Shown one piece after another: positions 51,756 through 59,563 of a stretch of DNA of 64,000 nucleotides. The notes below the pieces were generated by a model. It did not search any database. It saw nothing but the letters and a program-made list of their open reading frames with translations, and was not told where the DNA came from. The number at the start of each line of letters is the position of its first letter. Position 1 is the first letter of the stretch. The translations under genes and the position numbers were made by a program. Source of the stretch: JAEUIX01 sp046156035 (GTDB taxonomy: Bacteria > Planctomycetota > Phycisphaerae > Phycisphaerales > UBA1924); contig JBJXEW010000029.1 of assembly GCA_046156035.1 (NCBI GenBank), forward strand, positions 3,083 through 67,082, read 5' to 3'.

Positions 51756-52144
51756 GCGCGCACCATGGCCTCGCTTATCGGAGTGAGCAAAATGGACGGC
51801 CACACCCGGCACGGAGGCCTCCTGAACTCTTCCTGCACCGATGAGTCTACTTGCTGCTGGGGCTATCGGCAAGTCCAATACCCAAGGTTGGGGACAACTG
51901 CCGTAGGGATTTCGCCCCATACACCCGTTCAGATTCCAATCAGCGCTGCACCGTCAGGTCCGACCGATAAACCAAACATATACCGTTTGCTATGCGACGG
52001 TGTCGTTTGCACACGGTGAGCATATGGAAAACCACCGGAAACTGTCGAAGGAACGGGCTGGAGAAGCATCCCGGTGGGCTGGATTGCGTATCGAACATCG
52101 GGCATACTGTGATCGGCTCAACCGAGGGTTTGCCCCGAGGACCT
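51756..52144. promoter_or_regulatory. Divergent intergenic region with AT-rich promoter-like stretch
   Basis: About 390 bases with no supportable gene. The most AT-rich part, 51966-52010, contains the inverted repeat CAAAC (51973-51977) and GTTTG (51985-51989) around ATATACC, followed by another GTTTG at 52005-52009. This is a likely promoter/operator for the ECF sigma gene at 52145. Nothing else is seen. Confidence 0.4.
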
Positions 52145-52723
52145 ATGGCCGCGTCATTCGACAGTCAGGCCGTGGACTTGGAACTCATGCAGGGCGTTGC
52201 CGCGGGCAAGCCCGAATCAGTGGCGAAGTTGTACGACCGCTTTGGGTCTTTGGTGTATCGCATGGCGTATCAGGCATTGCCAGCACGAGCGGAAGCGGAA
52301 GACGCCGTTCAGGAAGTCTTCGTTCGCCTGTGGCGCACCGCCTCGAAGTACGATCCCGCCCGAGCCGCCCTGGTGACATGGGTGATGCTCATTTCCCGCC
52401 GCTATCTCGTCGACCGCCTCCGTCGCGCGCGGTCGTCGCTGCGGGCGGGCACGCTCGATGAGCGGCAGGCCGGCAACGACCGTGCTGCTGAACAGACCGA
52501 AGCCCTCTCCGACCGCCACGAGCGCGTCGCCTCGCTCATGAAGCACATCGATCAACTCCCCGACCTGCAGCGCACCGTGGTGGTCCGCGCCTACCTCAAC
52601 GGCCAGACGCTTCGGCAGATCGGCGAAGAACTCAACACCCCGCTCGGCACCGTCAAATCGGCTCTCAGCCGCGCCCTTGTCCGCCTCCGCGAGCGTGAAC
52701 TCAGCGAAGAGACTGCATCATGA
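52145..52723 (+). CDS. ECF sigma factor (RpoE/SigK-like)
   Basis: A 192-residue ECF sigma factor. Region 2: VAKLYDRFGSLVYRMAYQAL, AEDAVQEVFVRLWRTASKYDPARA, ALVTWVMLISRRYLVDRLRR. Region 4: IDQLPDLQRTVVVRAYLNGQTLRQIGEELNTPLGTVKSALSRALVRLRE. The stop overlaps the start of the anti-sigma gene by four bases (ATGA), so the pair is translationally coupled; SigK/RskA-type pairs have this layout. ATG at 52145 is preceded by CGAGG. Target regulon unknown; the palindromic sites upstream suggest self-control. Confidence 0.92.
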   Translation: MAASFDSQAVDLELMQGVAAGKPESVAKLYDRFGSLVYRMAYQALPARAEAEDAVQEVFVRLWRTASKYDPARAALVTWVMLISRRYLVDRLRRARSSLRAGTLDERQAGNDRAAEQTEALSDRHERVASLMKHIDQLPDLQRTVVVRAYLNGQTLRQIGEELNTPLGTVKSALSRALVRLRERELSEETAS

Positions 52724-53574
52724 ACAACGCCCACAACCCCAACCCCCGCTCGCCCATGAACGACCCGCTCCGCACGAGCGATCTGTACGAACTCGCGTCG
52801 CTCGACGCGATGGGCGTGCTCGACGAGGGTGAGCGCAAGGCCTTCGAGGCCGCGCTGCTCGCCGCGACGCCGGCCGTGCAGTTGCAGATCCGCCTGCAGC
52901 AGGCCCGCGCCTCGGAGATCGAGCACCTCCTGCCGCGTGTCGAAGCGCCCGGCTCGCTCCGCCAGCGCGTGATCGACGCCGTCATGCACGCCGTGGGCAC
53001 CGCCCGCCAGCACGAGGCCGGCCGCACGAGCCCCTCCCTCCTCCCCAGCCGCGGCGTGCCCGCCCTGTGGCGCACGCTCTCGGTGGTCTGCGCGGCCGCC
53101 GCGGTCGCCATCGGTGTGGCCAACTTCCAGATGCGGTCCGACTATCGCGAGATGGAAGCCGCGTTCATGACCAACGCCGCGACCGACGTGTTCATCAAGG
53201 AGTTCGGCCCCAAGTTCGAGCAGGCCCTTGTCTCCCCCGCCACGCGTTTCGTGCAGTTCAACCCCGCCGTGGTGAACGCATCGAGCGGCCGCAGTTCCAG
53301 CGGCATGGCCGTGCTGCTCATGAACACCGAGACCAAGGCCGCGCAGTTTTATGGCAAGGACCTGCCCGAGAACTCCGGCACGTACGCGCTCGTCGTGCTC
53401 CGCCCGGACGGCTCGTTGGGCCAGCCCCTGCTCACCTTCAAGGCCACGGGCACCAAGGTCGTGAAAGACCTGGACTCGATCATCATCCCCAGCGGCTCAT
53501 CGCTGGCGCTCACGAACGTGCCCGCCGACCAGCCCGACACGCAGCGGATGCTGCTGCGAAGCAACAGCCTCTGA
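52720..53574 (+). CDS. Membrane anti-sigma factor (RskA-like)
   Basis: A 284-residue protein. The N-terminal anti-sigma domain lacks zinc ligands (TSDLYELASLDAMGVLDEGERKAFEAALLA), the usual RskA-type look. One membrane segment (ALWRTLSVVCAAAAVAIGVANF) follows, then a helical stem and an extracytoplasmic RskA domain (AVLLMNTETKAAQFYGKDLP, YALVVLRPDGSLGQPLLTF). It would hold the ECF factor encoded just upstream at the membrane until cleaved in response to an external signal. A bidirectional-looking terminator follows at 53611. Confidence 0.88.
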   Translation: MNNAHNPNPRSPMNDPLRTSDLYELASLDAMGVLDEGERKAFEAALLAATPAVQLQIRLQQARASEIEHLLPRVEAPGSLRQRVIDAVMHAVGTARQHEAGRTSPSLLPSRGVPALWRTLSVVCAAAAVAIGVANFQMRSDYREMEAAFMTNAATDVFIKEFGPKFEQALVSPATRFVQFNPAVVNASSGRSSSGMAVLLMNTETKAAQFYGKDLPENSGTYALVVLRPDGSLGQPLLTFKATGTKVVKDLDSIIIPSGSSLALTNVPADQPDTQRMLLRSNSL

Positions 53575-53610
53575 CGCGGCCGTGATCCCTTCAACTCCGA
53601 CGAAACACGA

Positions 53611-53640
53611 AAGGCCCCGGACTGCTCCGGGGCCTTTTTC
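53611..53640. terminator. Rho-independent terminator, probably bidirectional
   Basis: AAGGCCCCGG (53611-53620) pairs perfectly with CCGGGGCCTT (53627-53636), followed by TTTC; the other strand has an A-rich lead (GAAACACGA). It stands between the anti-sigma gene and the convergent end of the isc operon and can serve both. Confidence 0.9.
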
Positions 53641-53669
53641 ATTGTTCGGCACGCCAGCCACCGGCATGT

Positions 53670-54050
53670 TCACGCGCTGAAACTCGACCCGCACCCGCAA
53701 CTGCTCGTGGCGTTGGGGTTCTTGAACACGAAGCCGCGGCCCATCAGTTCGTCCTTGAAATCCACCTCGGTGCCCGAGAGGTAGAGCATGCTCTTGGGGT
53801 CGCAGATCACCTTGATGCCGTGCACCTCGAACTCCTCGTCCGTCTCCTTCTGGGTCTCCGTCAGGTCCAGCAAGTAGGAGAAGCCCGAGCAGCCGCCGCC
53901 CTTCACGCCCACGCGCAGGCGGACCTTGCCCACGTCAAGTTCCTGGGCCTTGATGATGGTGCGGATTTCTTCGGCGGCGCGGGCGGAGAGTTTGAGCGGC
54001 ACATCGGTTGAGGGCGTTGTGGAGGGGAGGTTGGCGGTGTCGGTGGTCAT
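53670..54050 (-). CDS. A-type iron-sulfur carrier (IscA/ErpA/HesB)
   Basis: A 126-residue A-type carrier. The three cluster-binding cysteines are present: one in VKGGGCSGFSY and two in SSCGCGSSF near the C terminus. Family marks LKLSARAAEEIRTII and VICDPKSMLYLSGTEVDF are clear. It transfers Fe-S clusters from the IscU scaffold to target proteins. The N terminus has about 18 Thr/Ser/Pro-rich extra residues. It is the last gene of the isc operon, 134 bases after iscU. Confidence 0.92.
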   Translation of the reverse strand: MTTDTANLPSTTPSTDVPLKLSARAAEEIRTIIKAQELDVGKVRLRVGVKGGGCSGFSYLLDLTETQKETDEEFEVHGIKVICDPKSMLYLSGTEVDFKDELMGRGFVFKNPNATSSCGCGSSFSA

Positions 54051-54184
54051 GAGCGAATCTCCGGTCGAGAGGGAAGTCGTGAATAGTACGGGCGCGATGC
54101 GGGGCCGGTTCGACGGATCGCGGAGGGTCGCTGATGGAAGCGGCGGGGTGCCGGAGCACCTGCCGCCGAACCCGGCAGGGCCGA

Positions 54185-54619
54185 TCAGTGTGCCTGCGCG
54201 GCGTGGGCATCCGCCACGGGCAGACCGTTCTTCTGCTTGTAGTCGGCGATGGCCGCGCGGATGGCGTCCTCGGCGAGGACGGAGCAGTGAATCTTCACCG
54301 GCGGCAGGCTGAGTTCCTCCACGATCTGCGTGTTCTTGATCGCCAGGCCCTCATCCACGCTCTTGCCCTTGAGCCACTCCGTGGCGAGCGAGGAACTGGC
54401 AATGGCCGAGCCGCAGCCGAAGGTCTTGAACTTCGCGTCCTCGATCTTGCCGGTGGTTTCGTTCACCTTGATGCACAACTGCATCACGTCGCCGCACTCG
54501 GGCGCGCCGACGAGGCCGACGCCGATCTTCTTGTCGGTCTTCATCTGCTCCTGCGAGCCGAAGTTGCCGACGTTGCGGGGGTTCTCGTAGTGGTCGATGA
54601 TTTTGGGGCCGTAAGCCAT
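54185..54619 (-). CDS. iscU: Iron-sulfur cluster scaffold IscU
   Basis: A 144-residue IscU. The three cluster-ligand cysteines lie in PECGDVM, FGCGSAIASSS and HCSVLAEDAI. The LPPVK motif that recruits the HscA chaperone is present, although no hscA or hscB is in the window. YGPKIIDHYENPRNVG is the canonical start. ATG at 54619 is preceded on the minus strand by GGAG within an octamer-array unit (ATTTGGAG ATTTGCAATG), so array sequence apparently supplies the ribosome-binding site. IscU builds [2Fe-2S] clusters with sulfur from IscS. Confidence 0.96.
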   Translation of the reverse strand: MAYGPKIIDHYENPRNVGNFGSQEQMKTDKKIGVGLVGAPECGDVMQLCIKVNETTGKIEDAKFKTFGCGSAIASSSLATEWLKGKSVDEGLAIKNTQIVEELSLPPVKIHCSVLAEDAIRAAIADYKQKNGLPVADAHAAQAH

Positions 54620-54620
54620 T

Positions 54621-54660
54621 GCAAATCTCCAAATGGTCAAATGGCCAAATGGCCAAATGA
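54621..54660 (-). repeat. Octamer tandem array (ATTTGGCC, read on the minus strand) directly before iscU
   Basis: On the minus strand the units read ATTTGGCC, ATTTGGCC, ATTTGACC, ATTTGGAG, ATTTGC, and the iscU ATG follows at once. The unit ATTTGGAG contains the only Shine-Dalgarno-like sequence of iscU. It is the inverse of the array at 55112-55145. Confidence 0.88.
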
Positions 54661-54668
54661 AGGCGGGG

Positions 54669-55052
54669 TCAGCCGCGAACGGATGCTCGCCGCTCAGGGG
54701 CCGTGCGAGCGAGGATGGTACCGACGATCTTCTTCATCTCGGCGAGTTCGATCAACAGCGGGTCGAGCCGCGCGGCGGGCAGCCAGGCGCGTCGGACCAC
54801 CAACCGAAGCCAGAACCGTGTTTCCGCCATCTCCTTGATCGCGATGGTCATGCACTTGCGAAAGTCCTTGTCGCTCATCGCCTCGTCGGCCTCGGCGATG
54901 TTGGCCCCCACGGCCGAGCCAGCCGCGGCCACTTGCTCCACAATGCGCCGAAACCGCCCGTCCTTGTCCAGTTGCTCAGCAACGGCCACCGCTCGGTCGC
55001 TGAACGCCTCAGATCGCTCAAGAAACTCGGGTTTCAACCGACCCTTGCCCAT
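54669..55052 (-). CDS. Four-helix-bundle protein (S23/bAvd-like)
   Basis: A 127-residue protein of the four-helix-bundle family that includes the 23S-rRNA intervening-sequence protein S23 and bacterial accessory-variability (bAvd) proteins. The four helices are visible: FLERSEAFSDRAVAVAEQL, FRRIVEQVAAAGSAVGANIAEAD, FRKCMTIAIKEMAETRFWLRLVV and LDPLLIELAEMKKIVGTILA. GANIAEA in helix 2 is the family hallmark. ATG at 55052 has GAGGGCGGAT at good spacing and gives the usual length; ATG at 55121 lies inside the octamer array and would add 23 residues. Family role is RNA/nucleic-acid binding in known cases; function here is unknown. It sits between iscS and iscU, which is unusual. Confidence 0.82.
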   Translation of the reverse strand: MGKGRLKPEFLERSEAFSDRAVAVAEQLDKDGRFRRIVEQVAAAGSAVGANIAEADEAMSDKDFRKCMTIAIKEMAETRFWLRLVVRRAWLPAARLDPLLIELAEMKKIVGTILARTAPERRASVRG

Positions 55053-55111
55053 ATCCGCCCTCATCACCATGTCTCGCCCAATGAACCAACCCGCGACATT
55101 CACCGATTCCG

Positions 55112-55145
55112 ATTTGGCCATTTGTCCATTTGGTCATTTGGCCAT
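55112..55145 (+). repeat. Octamer tandem array ATTTGGCC x4 downstream of iscS
   Basis: Units ATTTGGCC, ATTTGTCC, ATTTGGTC, ATTTGGCC and a partial ATTTC, in plus orientation; inverse to the array before iscU. It follows the iscS stop-codon hairpin on the transcribed strand. Confidence 0.88.
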
Positions 55146-55147
55146 TT

Positions 55148-55170
55148 CTGATCGCCGCCGCGGCGATCAG
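55148..55170 (-). terminator. Perfect hairpin over the iscS stop codon
   Basis: CTGATCGCCG (55148-55157) and CGGCGATCAG (55161-55170) are exact inverted repeats with a 3-base loop. The iscS stop codon (55167-55169) lies in the stem. There is no T-run, so attenuation, mRNA processing or stabilisation of the iscS part is as likely as termination. Confidence 0.6.
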
Positions 55171-56405
55171 TGATGCGCCCACTCCACCTTGCTCAGGTCA
55201 ATCCCCTCCTTGTGCATGTCGTAGAGCGGGCTCATCACCCGCAGTTTGTTCACCGCCTTGGTGATCTCGGCAATGGCGTAGTCGATCTGCTCCTCTGTGG
55301 TCCACTTGCCCAAACTCAGCCGCAAGGACGAGTGGGCCAGTTCATCGCCCACGCCCAGGGCCTTGAGCACGTAACTGGGCTCCAAACTCGCGCTGGTGCA
55401 GGCGCTCCCGCTGGAGCAGGCGATGTTCTTCACCGCCATCATCAGCCCCTCGCCCTCCACAAACCCGAAGGAGATGTTCGTGATGTGCGGCAGGCGCTTC
55501 TCCAGGTGCCCGTTGATCTTCGACACGTCCAGGGCCTTGGTCAGTTCCGTCTCCAGTTTCGTCCGCAGGCGAGACAGCCGGATCGCATCCGCCGCCATCT
55601 CCGCCAGCGCAATCTCGCACGCCTTGCCGAACCCCACAATCCCCGTCACGTTCAGCGTGCCGCTGCGGAATCCGCGCTCCTGCCCGCCGCCATCCGCCAG
55701 CGCCTGCAACCGCACGCGCGGCCGGTGCCTGCGCACATACAGCGCCCCCACGCCCTTGGGCCCGTAAATCTTGTGGCTGCTCCAACTCAGCAGGTCAATC
55801 GCATCCGCATCCACGTTCGTGGGCATCTTGCCCACCCACTGCGTCGCGTCGGTGTGGAAGATGATCCCCTTCTCCTTGCACAGTTTGCCGATCGCGGGCA
55901 CCTCGTTGATGCTCCCGATCTCGTTGTTGGCCCACATGATCGTCACCAGGATCGTGTCAGGCCGGATCGCCGCTTTCACCGCCGCGGCCGTGATGATGCC
56001 GTCCTCACCCGGCTCCAAGAACGTGGCATCAAAGCCCTCCTTCACGAGGCGCTTCACGGGGTCGAGCACGGCCTTGTGCTCGTGCGTGGCGGAGATGATG
56101 TGCCCGCGGGCCTTGCTGCCGGCCGGGGCCTTCTCGTACAAGTAGGCTGCGCCCTTGATGGCCAGGTTGTTGCTCTCGGTGCTGCCGCTGGTGAAGATGA
56201 TCTCCTTCTCGCTGGCACCGATCAGTTTCGCCGCGCTCTGCCGCGCTTCATCCACGCCCTCCTCGGCCTGCCAGCCAAACTGGTGGTTCCGCGAGCCGGT
56301 GTTGCCGAACTTTTCGGTGAAGAACGGGAGCATGGCCTGCACCACGCGCGGGTCGCAGGGGGTTGTCGCGGCGTGGTCGAAGTACACGGGGAGTTTGAGG
56401 GACAT
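55167..56405 (-). CDS. iscS: Cysteine desulfurase IscS
   Basis: A 412-residue group I cysteine desulfurase, PLP-dependent, which takes sulfur from cysteine for Fe-S clusters and thio-tRNA. Seen: YFDHAATTPCDPRV, the PLP-stacking His in ATHEHKAVLD, the Schiff-base Lys in SWSSHKIYGPKG, and the long flexible Cys loop SSGSACTSASLEPSYVLKAL that defines group I. ATG at 56405 has GGAGA at proper spacing. First gene of the operon; no IscR repressor gene is nearby, and the 265-base upstream region shows no clear IscR box by eye. Confidence 0.96.
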   Translation of the reverse strand: MSLKLPVYFDHAATTPCDPRVVQAMLPFFTEKFGNTGSRNHQFGWQAEEGVDEARQSAAKLIGASEKEIIFTSGSTESNNLAIKGAAYLYEKAPAGSKARGHIISATHEHKAVLDPVKRLVKEGFDATFLEPGEDGIITAAAVKAAIRPDTILVTIMWANNEIGSINEVPAIGKLCKEKGIIFHTDATQWVGKMPTNVDADAIDLLSWSSHKIYGPKGVGALYVRRHRPRVRLQALADGGGQERGFRSGTLNVTGIVGFGKACEIALAEMAADAIRLSRLRTKLETELTKALDVSKINGHLEKRLPHITNISFGFVEGEGLMMAVKNIACSSGSACTSASLEPSYVLKALGVGDELAHSSLRLSLGKWTTEEQIDYAIAEITKAVNKLRVMSPLYDMHKEGIDLSKVEWAHH

Positions 56406-56670
56406 GATCGGGGTCTCCAACACGCGAGCCAGCCCCCGCAAGGGGACATGGCAGAAGGGAGGGGCTCAGGAACGTGCAACGGCACTGGTACCGACCCCAC
56501 CGCAGCCTGCAGGGCATGCACACGGCGGGGCCCGCCTTAGAACGGTTCTAGAGAGGAGGATAGCACCCTGACCGGGCATTGCGAGCCAGTCGCAGGGCCA
56601 CGCGCCGGCCGGCGCCGCCGCCGGGGCGCCACGCCAGCGTCGCCCACGGCACTGCGGCCATGAGGCCATG

Positions 56671-56698
56671 AAAAAGGCCCCGCTTCGCGCGGGGCCTT
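56671..56698 (-). terminator. Rho-independent terminator of the prepilin-like gene
   Basis: On the minus strand AAGGCCCCGC pairs with GCGGGGCCTT, followed by TTT. It stands 25 bases after the stop of the prepilin-like gene and upstream of iscS. Confidence 0.9.
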
Positions 56699-56722
56699 GG
56701 TCTTGCCGATGTTGTTGAGAAC

Positions 56723-57898
56723 TCAGTTCTCCCGCTGCTTGCCGTTCACATCACGGCCACGCAACCCCTCCAACGTCCACTTCTGGTAGCCGAACAGGAA
56801 ACCGATCGTGGGACCCCCTCCGGAGCGTCTCGCTGGCGGGGTGACCTCGGTGGGCCACAAAGGTGAGGCAGAATCACTCTCCGGGAACTCGTCGTAGCGG
56901 CAATCCTCAGCCTTCGAAATCCTCTGGTTGATCTGCGTGCCGTGCAACCAGCCGCCCGTGTTGACATCAATGGACCGGACGACACGCACGCTGGAATCCC
57001 AGAACACGTTTGTCACCTGCGCGTACGGATGCTGGAACGGCACACCCACCTTGCCCGTCTGCCAGGCGATGCGGTCGAACATGAACACCTTGTCCGCTGG
57101 CGACTGCACATCACCAACCCGTCGATTCGCATAGTACTTGCCGGGATTCATAATCGTGAACTGCGTCTGGTCGGACGTCTCGTGGTCCAAGTCTGGCAGG
57201 CCGCCCTGGTTGAAATCGGGCTGCAGGTGCGCTCGCGACGACTGGTAACTGCTCGAAAAGACGTAGATGGAACTGGTGCCGATGTAGCCGAGCGTTGCCG
57301 GGTTTTCCACACGCAAGTACTCACCCGCATCCTGGATGATGCGCGTCAGGCCGCGATCCAGCGGGTTGGCGAACGACGGATCAGGCAACTTGCCCGACAG
57401 GTAGTTCAGCATCGCCACCGGGTAGTACCGGTCGCGGACGGCCCGCCCGATTGAATCGGTCGCGTTCTTGTCGCTCAGGCCACCGCTGGCGGCCACCATG
57501 CGATCGATCGCATCAATGCTCATCGGGACGTTGACGCCGTTGTCGGCTGACGACAAGGTCTGGTTCCGACCCCACGAAGAGAGCGGGTTCTTCAGTTTCA
57601 AAAGGGGCAGACCGTTCGTCGAGAAAGCCCGGTTGTACGCCGGGATGTAATCCTTGAAGTCCGCCGCGTACGTCTGCACGCCGGTGCCCATGCCCTTCAT
57701 GTTCGCCACGTTCTTGGCCTGCTTGCCGGCACGCCGGGCCTCCGCCAGGCCGGGCAGCAAGATCGCCACCAGCAGGGCCACGATGGCGATGACGACCAGA
57801 AGTTCGATCAGCGTGAAGGCCGATCGAGCCGCAGCCGCCGCCCACGCTTGGCGCGAGCGGGCGAGAGAGGCAATGGAATACCGCGAAATCTTCGACAT
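56723..57898 (-). CDS. Prepilin-type exported protein with N-terminal methylation motif
   Basis: A 391-residue protein. After a long basic/Ala leader (27 residues) comes AFTLIELLVVIAIVALLVAILLPGLAEARRAGKQAKN, the prepilin signature with Glu at +5. The rest resembles planctomycete DUF1559-like exported proteins: KNVANMKGMGTGVQTYAADF, a middle rich in Tyr/Asn, and near the end VFMFDRIAWQTG and WDSSVRVVRSIDVNTGG, an H/DG-type finish. GAGGAG precedes the ATG at 57898. Such proteins are numerous in this phylum, and their role is not known. Confidence 0.85.
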   Translation of the reverse strand: MSKISRYSIASLARSRQAWAAAAARSAFTLIELLVVIAIVALLVAILLPGLAEARRAGKQAKNVANMKGMGTGVQTYAADFKDYIPAYNRAFSTNGLPLLKLKNPLSSWGRNQTLSSADNGVNVPMSIDAIDRMVAASGGLSDKNATDSIGRAVRDRYYPVAMLNYLSGKLPDPSFANPLDRGLTRIIQDAGEYLRVENPATLGYIGTSSIYVFSSSYQSSRAHLQPDFNQGGLPDLDHETSDQTQFTIMNPGKYYANRRVGDVQSPADKVFMFDRIAWQTGKVGVPFQHPYAQVTNVFWDSSVRVVRSIDVNTGGWLHGTQINQRISKAEDCRYDEFPESDSASPLWPTEVTPPARRSGGGPTIGFLFGYQKWTLEGLRGRDVNGKQREN

Positions 57899-58289
57899 GG
57901 GTTGCTCCTCGGATTGCCGAGCGTACGAGACTCTGCGGCCACAGAACGCGGCCACACGTTGGGGTGCCGACTGTAGGTTCGCAGATTCCAGAGTCGAGGT
58001 TCCGGCCATTTCTGGAGATTTCGGCCCGAGCAGCGAGAAAATCGACGAAATACCGAACACACTCCGATCATGTCCTGCATCCCGTCTCCCTGTTTTCTCT
58101 TGGATTCCGCCACATTCCTTCCGGCTGTCGCCTGTCCCCTCACCCCTGTGCCCGTCTCTACTAGGGATTCCGCCTCGACCCGCGCGATCCGTGAACGTTC
58201 CTTCACAAAAACATACTCGTTTGTCTATTCTCTGCGCCCACGGTCCCCCCCCACCGCCGCGCTCCGTTCCCTTCCCGAGGCGTGCACTC
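57899..58289. promoter_or_regulatory. Divergent intergenic region before the cold-shock gene
   Basis: About 390 bases with lower GC in the right half (CTTCACAAAAACATACTCG near 58200). It should hold the divergent promoters; a long untranslated leader, as in other cold-shock genes, would fit. No hairpin with T-run or RNA gene stands out. Confidence 0.4.
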
Positions 58290-58598
58290 ATGAGTCATGG
58301 CACCGACAGCATCAGCAACGCCGAGGGGGTGGTGAAGTGGTTCGATCCGAAGAAGGGGTTCGGATTCGTGATCGGCCCCGAAGGGCAGGACATCTTCGTT
58401 CACTACACCAAGATCGAAGGCGAGGGCTTCCGGGTCTTGAAGGACGCGACCCTGGTCGTCTACGACGCGGAGAAAACCGACAAGGGCTGGCACGCCAGCC
58501 GCGTCTGCCGCGCCCCCACCGCCGACGACCCCGCTTCCGCGTCGTCACCGTCCGTCGCGTCGATCAAGCACTCGCACGCCCGCACGCCGCGCCGGTAG
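58290..58598 (+). CDS. Cold-shock domain protein with Ser/Ala-rich tail
   Basis: A 102-residue protein. The cold-shock domain runs from about residue 11 to 76 and holds both nucleic-acid-binding motifs: RNP1 as KGFGFV within WFDPKKGFGFVIGPEG, RNP2 as IFVHYTK. CspA-like proteins bind single-stranded RNA/DNA and act as RNA chaperones. The 25-residue tail (ADDPASASSPSVASIKHSH) is not part of the domain. GAGG lies 9 bases before ATG 58290. Confidence 0.92.
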   Translation: MSHGTDSISNAEGVVKWFDPKKGFGFVIGPEGQDIFVHYTKIEGEGFRVLKDATLVVYDAEKTDKGWHASRVCRAPTADDPASASSPSVASIKHSHARTPRR

Positions 58599-58644
58599 GC
58601 ATAGACCGCCGCCAAGCACGCGGCGGGCGAACAATCGCCCTCAC

Positions 58645-59520
58645 TTGACAGGCACCTTCTTCATCGGCCTTGGGGTTGGTCTGCTCGCGGGCTCGCTTGC
58701 CGCGGCCGCGCTGCTGCACCGCCACGTTCGCCGCACGCGCGCGGCCGAACGCCGCGCCCAGGCGGCCGAACGCCTGGCGGAACTGGGGGCCATGACCAGC
58801 GGGCTGGCCCACGAGATCAAGAACCCGCTCTCGACGGTGAGCCTGAACGCGCAACTTCTGGCCGAGGGCGTGGGCGACCTGAGCACCGATGCGGAAGCCA
58901 AGGCCCGCCTCACCAACCGCGTGCAGGCTCTGCGCCGCGAGACGGAACGCCTGCGCGGCATCCTCAGCGATTTTCTCGAGTTCGCCGGTGAACTCCGCCC
59001 GGTTCCCGCCCCCACCGACCTCAACGCCCTCGTGGAAGAACTCGCCGAGTTCTTCCGGCCCGAGGCCCAGCGCCAGGCCGTGGAACTGCGCACAGACCTG
59101 ACCGACAGGCCGCTGATCGCCCACGTGGACGCGCGGCTGCTCAAGCAGGCCCTGCTCAACCTGCTGCTCAACGCCACGCAGGCCATGGGCGCGACCGCCG
59201 CGCCAACCGGCGAAGGGCCCGCCTCCGCCGTGCCGGGCCGGCGCGTGGGCGACCTGTTCGTGCGCACACGCATCGGCCGAGACGACCAGCGCCAGCGCGT
59301 GGCCGAGGTGCATGTGATCGACACCGGCCCGGGCATGGCGGCCGACGTGCTGGAGAATATCTTCAACCCCTACTACACCACCAAGGCCGGGGGCACGGGC
59401 CTGGGGCTGCCCACCTCGCGCCGCATCATCGAGGCCCACCACGGCCGCATTGAAGTGCACACCGAGCCGGGCAAGGGCACAGACTTCACCATCATCCTTC
59501 CCCTGCACGATGCCGGCTGA
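58645..59520 (+). CDS. Orphan sensor histidine kinase
   Basis: A 291-residue kinase starting at TTG 58645: one membrane segment (FFIGLGVGLLAGSLAAAALL), then straight to the dimerisation/phosphorylation helix (LGAMTSGLAHEIKNPLSTVSLNAQLL, H56 the likely phospho-site) and the HATPase domain with N-box LLNLLLNATQAMG, G1 DTGPGMAADVLENIFNPYYTTK and G2 GTGLGLPTSRRI. It has no sensory domain and no adjacent response regulator; the HTH-receiver protein near 4 kb is the only receiver in the window and may or may not be its partner. Confidence 0.88.
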   Translation: MTGTFFIGLGVGLLAGSLAAAALLHRHVRRTRAAERRAQAAERLAELGAMTSGLAHEIKNPLSTVSLNAQLLAEGVGDLSTDAEAKARLTNRVQALRRETERLRGILSDFLEFAGELRPVPAPTDLNALVEELAEFFRPEAQRQAVELRTDLTDRPLIAHVDARLLKQALLNLLLNATQAMGATAAPTGEGPASAVPGRRVGDLFVRTRIGRDDQRQRVAEVHVIDTGPGMAADVLENIFNPYYTTKAGGTGLGLPTSRRIIEAHHGRIEVHTEPGKGTDFTIILPLHDAG

Positions 59521-59563
59521 TCGGTGCGCACGCCCCCCCCACGCTCCTGGCTACGCTCTGCGC

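Larger units (their letters stand above)
54631..55145 (-). mobile_element. Possible small cassette: four-helix-bundle gene bracketed by inverted octamer arrays
   Basis: About 515 bases between iscS and iscU, with octamer arrays of opposite orientation at both ends and one small gene inside. No transposase, target-site duplication or known insertion sequence is recognised, so the call rests on the inverted ends and the interruption of an otherwise standard iscS-iscU-iscA order. It could equally be an old operon insert whose flanks gained arrays separately. Confidence 0.3.

Noticed and set aside
54631..55145. Known insertion sequence or MITE
   Set aside because: No transposase, no recognised terminal inverted repeat of an IS family and no target-site duplication visible; only the octamer arrays are inverted.
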